NCBI GenBank assembly: GCA_964020085.1
Contig: OZ026598.1
Location: 14,288,601 to 14,352,600, forward strand
DNA from: Micromussa lordhowensis
Taxonomy: Eukaryota; Cnidaria; Anthozoa; Scleractinia; Lobophylliidae
DNA: 64,000 bases
Direction of reading: 5' to 3'
Part shown: piece by piece, positions 10,571 through 22,781 of the stretch
Numbering within the stretch: the stretch's first letter is position 1
Layout of the letters: every line of letters starts with the position of its first letter
Notes under the pieces: model-generated
Databases searched by the model: none
What the model was told of the DNA's origin: nothing
The model's input: the letters and a program-made list of their open reading frames with translations, nothing else
Program-made: the position numbers and the translations under genes

Positions 10571-13500
10571 TGAAGAAAACCAAGTATTGAAAACTGCATT
10601 GGCTGGCCACAATCTTCTTCTTTCGGGACAAGCTGGAACTGGAAAGTCATTCGTTATTGATGGCATGGTTAGTGAGTTGCGTCGGTGTGGTAGGAAAGTC
10701 GTGGTGGTATGCTCAAGTGGCATTTCTTGTTCTGTTTATGGGGATGGGGTGAAATTGTTAACAGTACATTCATTTTATGGCCTGCAAACTGCAGACATGC
10801 CATCTAAAATGGTAATTGCTAGGGCAGCTTCAGTACCTCGCATTGTTGCCAGGATAAAAGATGCTGACACAATCATCTGGGATGAGGCTGGGATGTCCAG
10901 TAAGAGGATTTTTCAGCTAATCAATGCCCTCCATCATGAAATTGCTGAAGAGGAAAGCTTTAGCAGGCCATTTGGATCAAAACAAATCATTGTGGTAGGA
11001 GAGTTTCTCCAGTTAAGGCCTGTTCCAGGTACTTTTGATGATGGAGATTTCATGTTTCGTTGTGAACTGTTTCAAAAGGCTATTTCACACCGATTTGAAT
11101 TAAGGACAATGATGCGACAAAGCCTTGGTGACACTGTGTTCATCAATGCCTTGAAGGAACTTCGTCTGGGATTCTGCAGCCAAGAAACTGAAGCACTTTT
11201 AACATCTCTTAACAGAGAAATAGCAGGAGAGTCTGTTCATGTCTATTTCACCAAGCTTTCTGTTCAAATGCACAACCAAGAAGCCTTGTTCAATGTGCCT
11301 GGAGAACTGCTCTCGTTTAATGCAATTGATGAAGGTGATGTTTCTGGCATCAGCTGTCCCGCTGATGTCAAACTCCTGTTGAAACCTGGTGTTAAAGTCA
11401 TGGTAGTTTGGAATGTGTCAGACAAAGTTAAGAATGGCACCAGTGCGAATTTTATTGCAGTAAGGGATGAAAGGTTGGAAGTGGAAATTGAGGGGCATGG
11501 TCGGTTACTTTTGAAGCAAGAGACCTGGTCTAAAAGGAATCGAGCTGGACAAGTTGTTGGAAGTAGGAAACAATTTCCCATTGTTCTTTTCTTTGCATGC
11601 ACATGTCACAAGACACAGGGCCTTACGTTATCCTCTGCTGTCATTCACTGTTCAAAGGAGTTTGTCCCAGGGCTTATTTATGTTGCTGTGTCACGGGTTC
11701 GCCGAGCAGAGGATATACAGATCCTGAGGTTCAAGCCTAGTCAGCTGCTACAACCTCCAGAAGATGTCCTTGAAGTCTGTAGCCACAGTGAAGAGGAATC
11801 TGCAGGCCTGACCTGCTGTGTCTTCCAGCAATTGGACAGGAGAATTTTCAACATTTGTGATTATGGGGAAGACTTTGGAGAGGAAGATGGTGATGCACCA
11901 GAAGTACTTCCTGTTGATGCATACCCAGACGGTCTGGTGTCATCTTATTTTGAGAAGGATGGAGACGACATTGTTGTTGATTTGGCTACTGTCTTTGTGG
12001 CACTGAGTGAGAATGAAAACGAATTAAACCACCCACCAGAACATTTCAACATTGTTGAAATCTTAGAAAAACAAAGGATTACAGAAGAGCGGAATGCATT
12101 TTCTGTTGACAGAAACGCAGCAATTGACAAACTTTTGACAAGCTTTGTGCCAGAGCTTACAATGGTCTCAGGAATCCTGTGGTCAAGAATTTATCTGTTG
12201 ATGGGTGACCATTTGGCAACCAACCATGAGGATGTGGTTATGTTGTGCAAACATTTGACTGATGTTACACATCAACTGTATGTAGACATCATCGGTTCAG
12301 CTGAATATCGAAAAGAGTTGTGTGCATTGTTTCAAGTTCAGGAGCTCTCTGAGGCTATGGTTTCTATTGGGTCTGCAATGTGCCTGGACATTTTTATTTT
12401 TTTTGTACACCATGTTGCTGCAAATTTCACACATCAACTTCATACTGAGACGGTGAACTTTAGTGTATCGGACATGCCTTCAGAAGGCCTGGCAAAACTT
12501 AGGCATGTTGGAGGGTGGGCCATAAGGAAAGAATTGGAACGCAGTCGCAGGTTCATCCGACAAAACGTCTACTCACAGTCAGCCATCACCCGCCAAAGGG
12601 TCACCATTGCACATGCAAAGTGTACCCTAATGGAAGAAAACCTGATTGTGCAGTATTCCTGGCTAAAGGACCACACTGAGTTTCCAGGGTCCCTCCACGT
12701 TACTGAAGAGAGGCAATACAGAGAGCGTGGGTTGCTTCACATTTCTGACCAGGCATTTGTTTGTTTCAAGAGGATCGAAGAAGTACGAGTGGAAGCAATG
12801 AACAGTGATCAGATCATGAGAGGTAAGGGGGATTTCTTTGTGGACAGCACAATTCAGATGATTCAATGTGACGATATCCTTTTAGATGCTTGGAGAAATT
12901 CTTTCCAAGACACAGAGCCAGGCCAAGAGGTATGGATACAGTACATGTTCAGTCACTGAATGGCTAATTATTTTCAGAGATGCCTCTTGTTTAATCATCT
13001 GAAAAAATTGCTAAGTACAGCATGTTTTCTGAAAAACATATTTTCAATTAGCAGTCTTACGTTATAATAATTTTCTTTTCTTAATTTCACAATTCCTAGT
13101 CCATACAGAAAGAGCATGTCACATATATTTAGTCTTTCTGATGTTTGTGGCTAACCAGAAAGAGTATCTTGATGTACATGAAACTGTACATTGAAGCTAG
13201 AATATTTTAGTGTTTTACAATGCAGGCTATGCTGTCTTAAAGAAATGATAATTTTTTCTGCATGCAGATGCATTACTGACAGTGAATAAGAAGTCTTTTT
13301 CACTAAAAATTTACATCTACTTGCACATGTACTGTAGTTGCAATGTGTGGTGTAAATTTATCACACAAAGCTTTTTTGATTTATTAACTTAGGTCCTTGT
13401 GGATCAGCTGCTGAGGGATGTGGTAACCAGGTACATGAGGATGGCCACCTGCCAGTTCCTGAGGGATTTTCGCCGCGCCTACCAAATCAAGAAAACAGCA

Positions 13501-13881
13501 GAACACAGGAAGCGTGTCCTTCAACGAAAGCAAGTTGCTACCCAAAGAAGTGACCACCCCAAATTTGCCACCATTGAGGAAGACAGATCAATGGGTAAAC
13601 AAGTTAGCCATGTCAAATTACGTGCTTTTGTGCTAAAGCATGGCTTTGCCGGATTAAACAGGGTTTACAAGAAAGAGCAAGTGTCTAAGCTTTGTCAAGC
13701 TTATGGTGTCCAGGTCAGGACAAGCCATACAAAGAAGCTGATGGCTCAAAAACTGTTAGATGTGTTGAGGGAAAGTGACGAAAATGGCTCCATGCCACAC
13801 CCGCATTGCCTCCATAATCTGAGTGCAGCAACCAATCTGATTGATGGCAGGATTGTGTTGAGGATCACCAGGTCAATCTAA
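10571..13881 (+). CDS. Pif1-family (SF1B) DNA helicase with SAP-like C-terminus
   Basis: At least two exons: 10,571-12,929 and 13,393-13,881. They join in phase 0 across a GT-AG intron to give GQE-VLVDQLLRD. The first exon opens behind a TTCACAG acceptor, so the true start lies upstream. Motifs in order: Walker A GQAGTGKS, Walker B IIWDEAGM, the sensor-like GEFLQLRPV, CHKTQG, and YVAVSRVRRAED. All motifs look intact, and there are about 945 codons without a stop. The last exon ends with a stretch like a SAP DNA-binding fold (VSKLCQAYGV through LMAQKLLDVL). Pif1 enzymes unwind DNA 5' to 3' using ATP. Helitrons also carry Pif1-like helicases, but I see no HUH Rep domain here. It converges on the transposase gene and most likely belongs to the same element. 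Confidence 0.85.
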
Positions 13882-15407
13882 CATAATATAGATTTAGGCC
13901 AGCCTAAAAGCGTAGCTCCTGGGCCGGGTTGTTCAGAGCCCGATCAAACTAGCCGAGGATAAAGTAGAATTTTGATTTGAGTTTTGTAACTTTGCGGTGA
14001 GATTTTCTGTATATTGTTTTTGTGTTTTGAATTTTAATGAAAGCAAAATACGCAAAACAAAAGCAGTGAAAAAACTTTGTACAAAAGAAAAGGTTATAAT
14101 TCGGTTAAATTTTAATCCTGGGTTAGCGTTAACCGGCTTCCTACCAACCCTACGCTGTTTACAGCAAGTTAATCCTGACATGAGCCCGCGATCTGATCGA
14201 AAAAAGCAGCACTTGGGCAGCGGTCAACTTTAAAAAAACACGTGACCTCGATGAGCCCTGAACTTGAGCCCGCGATATGGTCACGTGATACTGGTCAGCG
14301 GATTCCTTGTTTTGACAGGTGTCAATTGACTGCAACATGGATGTCCAAAGGACGCTTTAAACCAAGGGTACATGTGCTCTGTCAACCTACAAGGAAAGCC
14401 CGCGAAAACTGAAGCCTCGTTTTGGTTTACGTGTCAATTGTGGCCGCCATGTTGCGCGACTCCACCACCGTCGCCGTCGTCGTCGTGCGTACGCGCCCAC
14501 GAGCAATACCGCTAGCCATGATACACATGAGAAAATCAGTTCATGGGTTCCCTTCAGTTTCCTAATATGGGTATGGGGCTCCACTTGGCGGCCTTCGGCC
14601 GCCGGAGCTCCGCTATCAAGAACGTGTGAGTAACATCTTTTTATTGATAAATTGTGTTAATATTATCAATACATGGTACTGCATTTACAACATGATCGCG
14701 CTCATGCATGTACAGGTTTTACATGTATATGGAAAGAGGCTATAACTTGTACGTGCAGCATTGTTCAGATATGTTCTGTATAACCAAATGTTTTGATGTC
14801 ATAACATATTATTAATAATGACTGGATGGTTTCTACCGGTAAAAGACTCAAACTATGAAAGGAAAAAACAGTCAGCCTTGTGATGCAAAACCTTTTAGGC
14901 TTTGTTTGTTTTTTCATTGAGATTGTTTAATTTTTCTTTAATTGATATTCAAATGTTACAATGTGTGGTTCAAAACATTGCCCGTACTCACCCCCACAAA
15001 AGGAACTGCAAATTCCTTGGGAGCAGGAAGGGGATTAAGGGCTGAAAACTTCAAGGAACTTTACTCGGCCCCAACTTTACTCTAAACTTCATTACATTAT
15101 CATTACAGTCAGGACTTTCATATTCCAAATTGTAACTACCAAATGAATAGTTTTTTTTTTCAATTTAGCTGTATTCAAACAAAAATTTGCATGGTGAGCA
15201 GCATGGTTACTAGGAACTTGGATTGCTTTCAACATAATGTAGAAATATTAGCCTCTGGGAATTGTCAAGATGGTATTCAAATAGCCTTGTCGACCCTATT
15301 TGCTGCATACTGCCCCTATATTGGCTACTGCTAAGAAATTACTGGGCTCATAACGTGAAAAAGCTGTCTAATTTATATTGCATTCTCACTATGTTATAAT
15401 TTTATTG
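13882..15407. other. Spacer between the two convergent genes of the 19-kb element
   Basis: No gene is recognised. The part from about 13,916 to 14,290 (CTGGGCCGGGTTGTTC to a GAGCCCGCGAT word that occurs twice) looks like a dispersed repeat. A GC-rich patch at 14,440-14,620 contains a hairpin GGCGGCC-TTC-GGCCGCC. The 3' untranslated ends of both flanking genes should lie here. Confidence 0.4.
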
Positions 15408-17340
15408 TTAATGTGCTTTGCTCACACCAGCATTGCATTTCAAGCTTATTGTGTTGGTTCCAAACCGTATTGAGTTCTGTATGGACTCTTGCAGTTTGTA
15501 CGTTGGGTTATTGTTTTGACCATTGCATGACCTGGTCATGCAGAAGTGGTTTTCCACGCAATCTTGATTTACTAACCAAGCTTTGATGATGGAGTTAGGA
15601 AATTTAGTCAATTTGATGTTGACCATGGCCTTAAATCCATGGATCATTGCCTGAAGGTCAAACCACAATTTATCTGATATAAATTGATTTGGTGTGGTAA
15701 TATCATTATTCCAGTCAGTAAAGTAAGCAAGGGAGCTGTCTAAGCATTGTAGTCTTGCATCGTCTTTGCTTTGGATGGCATCTTTGCTAGTACTGAAAAA
15801 TTCAATAAGGGAGCTTGTGTGTTCCATAAGCACAATTGTGCTATCAAGTGTACTTCCATTTTTCCCATTCTCTGACAAGTGTCTTTTGTAGGCCTGTTGG
15901 TAAAAAGTTGAATCAATACATTCAACATACTCATATCACATTTATTGAGAATTTTGTTACTAGAGCTATTGCATGTAGTAAACATGTACACCATGATGTA
16001 CACCATGTATTTACAATAAGTTATGACAAATGTTACATGTAATGCAAACAAATACATGTAGCACCTTTCCCTTGTCAAATTTAAGTTCTTCCACCTGGAG
16101 AGGACTTAAATGCAGACATTGAGAGAAAAGAAATACTTTTGCCATAACAGATCTGATTAGCTTTGATTTACAAGCACATGTAAGCTAATGGTTCACATTA
16201 AAATATTTTGCCACAGAATTTTAACTTGAGTTTGCCCTCTGGATTAGATTAGTAGCCCTTCAATTCTGCAAGCCTGGTCAGGTTTTCATGCTATTGTGTA
16301 AAATAACACAGTGACATTGTTTTATTCCAGTTTGCATTGAGCCTTATGAAATGAATCCTTTTTACCTTCATCAGGAAATGCATTCTGGAGTTCAGGACCT
16401 CTTCAGCCAGGTGGTTGCGCATCCTGAGAGCTGGGTCAAGGTTGAAGTGATCTTCTTTAAGCTTTTCATGTATGTGGATAGATGTAGATGTCTGGTCAAA
16501 CTTGTATGCCTCTACCAAATGTGACCAAAGAATTTTTTTGCCACCAACTGTTAAGCATCTTGGCTTTCCAGACGGGTTGGACTTTTCCAGGTTGTTACGA
16601 ATTTTTTTGAAATTATGCTGGAAAGTGAAAAACACCTTTACTAAGCAATTAACAATTTAATAAATAAGCAGTTTGAAATGCATGTACATTGTAACATGCA
16701 AAGTATGGTCTAATTATTTTGTAGATTTTTCAATACCATAATGATTCATAAATCCATACTATGTGTATATTTGCAAGGTTCTAATAGCTGCTATACAGTG
16801 CAAGGGGGGCGTCAACTCTCAAAAGGGCTGTATCGTGAGGAACAAAATATTCTTCTGGGAATCTGAAGATTTTGTGATTTTGTCACAAAGAAACAAAGTT
16901 AGAAATTTCAGGAATTTTGAGGTACATGTATTTTGGGAATTAGTACCAAAAATTCGGGAGAACTGCCCAAATAGCATTTCTCCCTGTCAGTGTAGGTGTA
17001 ACATCAAGCAAGTGTGGAAAACTGTGCTTCAAATTGATACATCTATGGGTCTTTAGCTGCCAAGTTAAGCACATGTACATGTAATACTTTAATGAAACAT
17101 GTCAGTACAAGTTCAGTAGCTATCACAAATGTTTCTGCAGTTCTAACCTTACAGTCAACCATGAACACCATTGGTCCACCAGTGTGCATGTTAAAAGCGA
17201 CGAATTTTTTGTCAACTGCATCATAGCCAGGAAAATGCATCTTGATAAATTTCCGATTGACTTCAGCGCCATCAAGAATGGTCCAGTAAATGCTGTAGAT
17301 TCAACATAGGTAAAATTAATTTTTCATAAAATTATTTCTA

Positions 17341-17371
<31 letters not shown>

Positions 17372-17425
17372 GTTCTTGTTATTGTTATTATTATTATTAT
17401 CATTATTGCTATTATTATTATTATT

Positions 17426-17467
<42 letters not shown>

Positions 17468-19869
17468 ATTAGTAGTAGTATTCAGTTCACATAGGTGAGA
17501 TTGTACATGTAATTATAGGCTATACTTTTTAACATGTCATGTGTTTAGAGCTGCAAGGGTGGCATAATTTCACTCAAGGAATTATTCCCAAAAAATTACA
17601 TGCGTATTTTTAAAAATTGTTAGACGTTCCGTTCATATGTACAACATTTTACTAACTTGAAGGAAAACTCTTTCATCATGAGAACACCTGTCCAGAATTG
17701 ATAAAACAGGTCAGTTGGTGTGCAGTCGTGACTAGGAAAATTGTGCAACTGGAAATCTAAATCCACTGTCGCTCAGAAAAATAAACTGTAGCACATGTGA
17801 CGCAAGTTGGTTTTCCTTCTTCCCTGTTGAATTAATTATAAATGAAAGGGTTAACAAATCAATTGCAGGGAAAAGGACTTCTGTAGACCGTAAGCCTAAG
17901 AATAGACCTAACATCCTAGGAGTGTACTGCTGTAAAGGGTGTGGTTTATATGCAATTGACTCTGAAATGGACAACAGAAGTCATTGAGTTGGAATTACTG
18001 TTCTAATGATACTAATCAGTGATTGTTGAATAAATAAAGTTTACAATTCTTCTTTTTTTTAATGGGCAAAAATGTATCCTTACATGAAAAGGCATGGGCT
18101 TAGTGTTCTGTGGTCCCATTGGTACAGCCCCATACAGAAAAACAAAAACATTCAAGGGGTAATTTTGTCGACAAATTACCTTCTAATGTAAGCATATCAT
18201 TGTGCAAGGGTCCAAGCTCCACAAAACCAACCCGCCGATGCTTTCCATTTTTCACGACCATTTCAACATTTTCCTAATAAAGATAGGTAGTAAATCGATC
18301 AAAACAAATTCTATTTAAAAAAGTCATTTTTCTTAATACATAGAAAGACGGTTAAAGAGAAAGGTTATGAAGCGAGGCATATTTTTTTGTCTGCTTGAAA
18401 TTTTTATTACTTTAAATTGAAATAAATGGTGATATCATTAAATTCAAAAAGCAGTAGAAATAATGTTGTTAGTAACTGATAACTATTACCTCAATTTTCA
18501 TTTCATCGATGACAAAACCTCCCCAGAAATCACACTCCTTCAGGTTTTTTTCCTTGGCAGCCTGCCCACACCACTCCAATATGTCTCTGTTCCAGCCTGG
18601 TCGTTGTTCCCTCTTGTTTTTATGATACCTTAAAGAAAGTTAACAAAAACTACATGCAAGTATATCCTATTTTTAATTTTTTTTATCTATTTGTCATGTT
18701 TCTTTACACTCACCTGATGGTACGATTGCTGGGCAAACGCATAACGTTTCGAAGGGGATCCAATACGTGTGGATTCTTGCAGTATAGTTGTATACACAGT
18801 TGCATGATCCTGTAAAGAAAACCACTTACTATAGTGTTGGATTGCAAGGTCGAATTAGTGTATAAACCAGATAAAAAATAGGAGAGAATGGGAAGTTGCT
18901 CTGAGAATAAACTTGCTTGAAGCGAATCTTAAAGAAATTGCTTATATCCAACGAAATAAAAAAGATTCAAGTCTGACACTTTCACTTAAGGTGGCTCAAA
19001 ACAGTTTCCAGCACTTTCCAAGAAGTAGACTTTGATGGATTCTTATAACCACTCTATATCAGTTGATGCCAAAATCATTGTATCGAAAAACTGCCCAATC
19101 ATTGGTTAACATGTTGCTGTTAAATTTGTGGCACAATAGGTTACCATAGCAACAATATTACCTGCTGAAAACACCTTTAATTTTAGCTTTGAGCGCTTAT
19201 AACTCAAAAACGAGCTCGGTGACCACTATTTTTTATTATTGAATTATGATAAGCATAATTAGATGTACCTTTTTGCAAAGTTTTAAAAAATTCTGTGGAG
19301 TGGGTTCAAAGCCACCTTAACTTTTCGAAAATTTAAGGTGGCTCTGAACCCACTCCAGAGAATTTTTTAAAACTTTGCCAAAAGTTGCATCTTATCATGT
19401 TTATTATAATTCGATAATAAAAAATAGGGGTCACCGAGCTCGTTTTTGAGTTATAAGCGCTCAAAGCTAAAATTAAGGGTGTTTTCAGCAGGTTATATTG
19501 TTGCTATGGTAACCTGTTATGTAAAATAGATGATTGCAACTTGTTCACCAATGATTGGGAATTTGTATGATACCATTATTGTAGCATCGCTTGTTAAACA
19601 GTGGCAGTATTCATCCCTCAAAGTATAGCTGTTAGAAAAGTGCTGGAAACTGTTGCCAGCCTCCTTAATTACATTACACGGGATTTTTTTTTCTTTTTGC
19701 TGGTTTTCAGTGTCACGCCATTCAAAATAGGTCAAAATAAAAAATAAAAACCGTTCAATAGATTAAGTCCAGAATCAGGGCAAAGAAAGAAGGTAAATAT
19801 GGAAAGACTCTCACTAAGATTCAGGTCACAGCAATTTTCTTATGGAAGATATGCGGCGAAACGTTTTCC

Positions 19870-19903
<34 letters not shown>

Positions 19904-19916
19904 CTGGTGCCCATCT

Positions 19917-19948
<32 letters not shown>

Positions 19949-19949
19949 C

Positions 19950-19994
<45 letters not shown>

Positions 19995-20125
19995 TCTCGA
20001 AGAACTGAATAACGTAACAATAATACTTTATTGTACTACTAGAACTGTTCAGATAGCCGAATTCCCCGAAATAAGTCACTTTTTAAACCAACATCGCAGC
20101 TCTCTCGCCCGTCATGTAAATGCCG

Positions 20126-20162
<37 letters not shown>

Positions 20163-21564
20163 GGCTAAACCAACAACCCATTTGGAGTGAAAATTTGTAT
20201 GAATAATAGTTTTGAGCTGCTCTTACACATCATGGAAGTAAAATCTCAGGAGGATCAATAGTTCTAAAGTTTGAATTTAAGTGACGTCATGTGAAAACCA
20301 GCAATTAGGTCCAGGTTACGAGCCCGTGGGCGTGGGGGGTGGAAGCAACTCCTAGCAGTGGGCTACTGAGCATCGGCATGTGCCGCTGGATGGGGTCGCA
20401 TTTTTCACGAGTGAACTGACTATAATGGAGAGGGGTTCTGAGATGAAAGCGACACACCCCGCAAAAATTGACCCAAGTGACCCCCGGGGCTACAAGATAT
20501 AACCTTTGCTATAAACTTACTTGGGATGCCACCTGTATCCATTTGCGCTTATTGTGTTCAGTATCTTGTGCTGTTGTTCCCACAAGCACTGGATGTCTTT
20601 GGGTAGATTTCCCACTGGCTGTGCAAACATTTCTTTAAGATCTTCTTGGTCTTTTTCATCTACCTGTACAGCCTCTCGATCAAATTTCTCGCGCCAGTAC
20701 TTTTCTCTTTTCTCAGCATTTCTCCGGGCCAGCTGCTCGCTTTTCAGTAGACACTCGAGTTCCTCTTTTGTCATGAAGCGCTTGTTGCACGCTGGATGTA
20801 GAATTTTCTCTTCAGCCTTTCTTTTTCTTCGGTTAGTATCCACTTTCTGAAGACGCGAGCAGTTTGCGCAGATCACGCCTCGCCCAGCAAGCACCAAGCA
20901 GTTTTCTGCAAATACCGTTTTGCGCCTAAGGTTATCATTGATCTCGCCGATGACGCCATTGACATGAGGAAGGAGGGTCATGACATTTTGATCCTCCTCC
21001 AGTTTAAAGCCAAAACAAAGAGAAGAGTTTTCAATAAATTGAAGGGCTAGCAGAATTTGCTTTTCAACAGGCACATCCTCAAGTAATCTTTCTAAGCCAA
21101 AACCCTTTTTCAGATTTACACTGCAGCCGTGGGCTCTGACTATCATCGAGGCCTCTTTTCGAGTTGTATAGCTGACTATAAGTTCGGTGATTCCCCTCTG
21201 ATTGTTAACTTCCCAGCTTTCGTGGCGAATGAACGTGGCTTGTTCGGGGCCTTCCTCAATGGCAAGCCAACCATTTGGTAAATTAAATTTCTCCAGATCA
21301 AAACTGCTTACGTCTACGGAGTCCTCGTGAACGACGACGGGAGTTTCTTGTTTGCGCTGGAGATTCAAATAGGCACGTTGTCTCGATCCCCTTGACCCTC
21401 TTTGAACTAGACGCACACGATCCTCGAAAACATCTTTTACTATCCAACCCAGCGAGGACCGGGACAATTCTTTCTGAAAATTTTCTTTCTCTTTGAAAGA
21501 TTGTTCGATAATTTCTCCTATGTAGACCATTTTTCCTTCGGCGTACTCATAATGTGACAAAAAC
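15408..21564 (-). CDS. P-superfamily (THAP9/P-element-like) transposase, eight visible exons
   Basis: Exons in order of translation: 21,564-20,521; 18,809-18,714; 18,628-18,490; 18,273-18,180; 17,823-17,657; 17,292-17,148; 16,617-16,366; 15,893-15,408. Every junction has GT-AG ends and the phases agree. About 805 residues are visible. The RNase H-like core shows a first Asp in GGFVIDEMKIE, a second in TILDGAEVNRK, and an acidic pair in NQDCVENHF matching the D-x2-E spacing of P transposases. Between them lies the insertion-domain signature HNFKKIRNNL. The long first exon has a Cys-rich stretch (GVICANCSRLQ) and a charged coiled-coil-like end. It opens behind an acceptor in split phase, so a further N-terminal exon, perhaps with a THAP finger, is missing from view. 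One defect: an AAAA run at 17,737-17,740 adds a base and shifts the frame after FPVAQF. The next residues in the corrected frame (SHDCTPTD) fit the family. It may be a true lesion or a base-call error. Confidence 0.85.
17342..17475. repeat. Trinucleotide microsatellite (ATT)n/(GTT)n
   Basis: A run of ATT triplets passes into GTT triplets, with a few interruptions. It lies in an intron of the transposase gene and has no other feature. Confidence 0.9.
18986..19320. mobile_element. MITE with TTAA ends, copy A (335 bp)
   Basis: It begins TTAAGGTGGCTC and ends AGCCACCTTAA, giving short inverted termini that include TTAA. No coding region. It lies in the first visible intron of the P-type transposase. 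The same sequence in the opposite orientation follows 12 bases later (19,333-19,668). TTAA-bounded non-autonomous elements are usual for piggyBac- or Kolobok-mobilised families, but the parent cannot be told from this copy. Confidence 0.7.
19333..19668. mobile_element. MITE with TTAA ends, copy B (336 bp, inverted)
   Basis: This is the inverted, somewhat diverged counterpart of 18,986-19,320. It starts TTAAGGTGGCTCTGAACCC and ends CCTCCTTAA. Shared internal words include TCACCGAGCTCG and GAGTTATAAGCGCTCAAAGC. With copy A it forms a roughly 680-base palindrome in the intron. Confidence 0.7.
19858..20310. repeat. Dispersed repeat, copy 1 (related to 28,919)
   Basis: Shares ordered words with 28,919-29,200: AAATTTATAGAG, an ACATGG-GGCCG-AAAC stretch, CATCTG-CACTGAGTTTTGC, ACTGTTCAG and ACGCAAAAGCTT-GAAATTCAA. 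It also contains a short palindrome (GGTGCCCATCTAGATGGGCACC). It lies in a transposase intron. No coding region or clear ends. Confidence 0.5.
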
Positions 21565-21692
21565 CTACGTTTTGAAAAAGAAAAGGAAACCTTAGGGTAA
21601 GTTCAAAGGAATTTAAGACTAAATCTGATAGAAGATCGAGCAATTTCAGGTTTTAGTGGAAGAAAATCTGTACCAGAGTAATTTTATTGTTA

Positions 21693-22509
21693 GACTACTC
21701 CAACCAAGGCCACCTGAAAAAATTTTCTACAAATTGAATGAAAAAAATTGTGAATGTTTACAGTAGTTTTCCAACAAATTATCCTTGTAATCAAGCTGTT
21801 CATCACAAAGACAACAGATTTTTGGTCATTTTGGATAACTTTTTGGAAAACCATTGTTAAGGTCTCAATAAATGAAAATTTTAGTACATTGCTCGATTTT
21901 GTAATTTTTTTTTTTCATTTTTGGCATGACTGGGTCCTAAATTTTATTAAATTTTAAGCGTCTCCGCTCGAAAACTTTGCTCTGAAATGGACTCAGAAGA
22001 CCTTACAGAGAAAAGAAACAGCAATGTAGTTGATATAAATTTGCTGAATGGAGCGATGGAGAGGTCACTTGTGTGCAAATCTTGCCATTGCCCGGTGTTT
22101 TGCGATGAACTTGAAGAGCGCAGCGGCAGCGGTCAAGGTGTGAGATTGCATGGGCTTTGTTTGCGGGAATGCTGATTGACTAGAGTTAAGTAGGTTCAAA
22201 TGGGGGGCGGAGCAATAAAAAGGAAGTGAATATTTAACAACGCGAAAGGGCTGGAGCTTCAGAAGTAAACTCGATACCTCCGAGTTCGAGAGCAAAAAAA
22301 TTAAGCGCCTTTTGAAAATCGATAAAATAAAATTTTTTATAAGGTAATTTAGTCTTTTAGCTTTAATTTGATATATAACTGGCCTTTCAAGCGAAAATAC
22401 TCGCGTGACTAGAATTTTTTTCCTTGGGCACCTAGTTTTCTTAACTTCAACGATTTTTATTTGTTAAATTTGTGGAAAATTTTGTTGGGTGGCCTTGGTT
22501 AGAGTAGTC
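21693..22509. mobile_element. 0.8-kb TIR element with a possible captured transposase exon
   Basis: Inverted ends of about 35 bases: ACTACTCCAACCAAGGCCACC at 21,694 and its mirror GGCCTTGGTTAGAGTAGT ending at 22,508. No clear duplication flanks it. Inside, a 62-codon frame on the plus strand (21,987-22,175) starts at an ATG and reads VVDINLLNGAM and VCKSCHCPVFCDE with paired Cys. It faintly resembles the Cys-rich N-terminus of Mutator-like transposases in invertebrates. I infer a non-autonomous transposon, perhaps keeping a piece of its parent. It sits upstream of the first visible transposase exon and may separate that gene from its missing 5' exon. Confidence 0.5.
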
Positions 22510-22748
22510 GCACTGTAAAAATTTTACAGTAATTTTTACATTTTCTTAAAGCTAAATACATAAAAACACCGAAAAATAATTTCCAACGGGAACGAGAGAA
22601 AATAAATTTCAAAGTTCACTGATTTTGTGGAAACACAGGCAAACTTTCATCATCAGTATTTTTTAACAAAAACTTTTAAGTGTTTCATATGAAGTTCAAC
22701 ATTCGTTTTCGACGTTTGGTGTTGCTGGAAATGAAATGTTTTGAGAAG

Positions 22749-22750
22749 AT

Positions 22751-22781
<31 letters not shown>

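Noticed and set aside
10571..13881. Helicase as part of a Helitron
   Set aside because: No HUH Rep domain, no CTRR end or hairpin seen nearby. The gene lies inside well-defined inverted repeats with a target duplication.
14387..14584. Arg-rich minus-strand frame
   Set aside because: Comes from a GTCGTCGTC-type simple sequence and has no supporting context.
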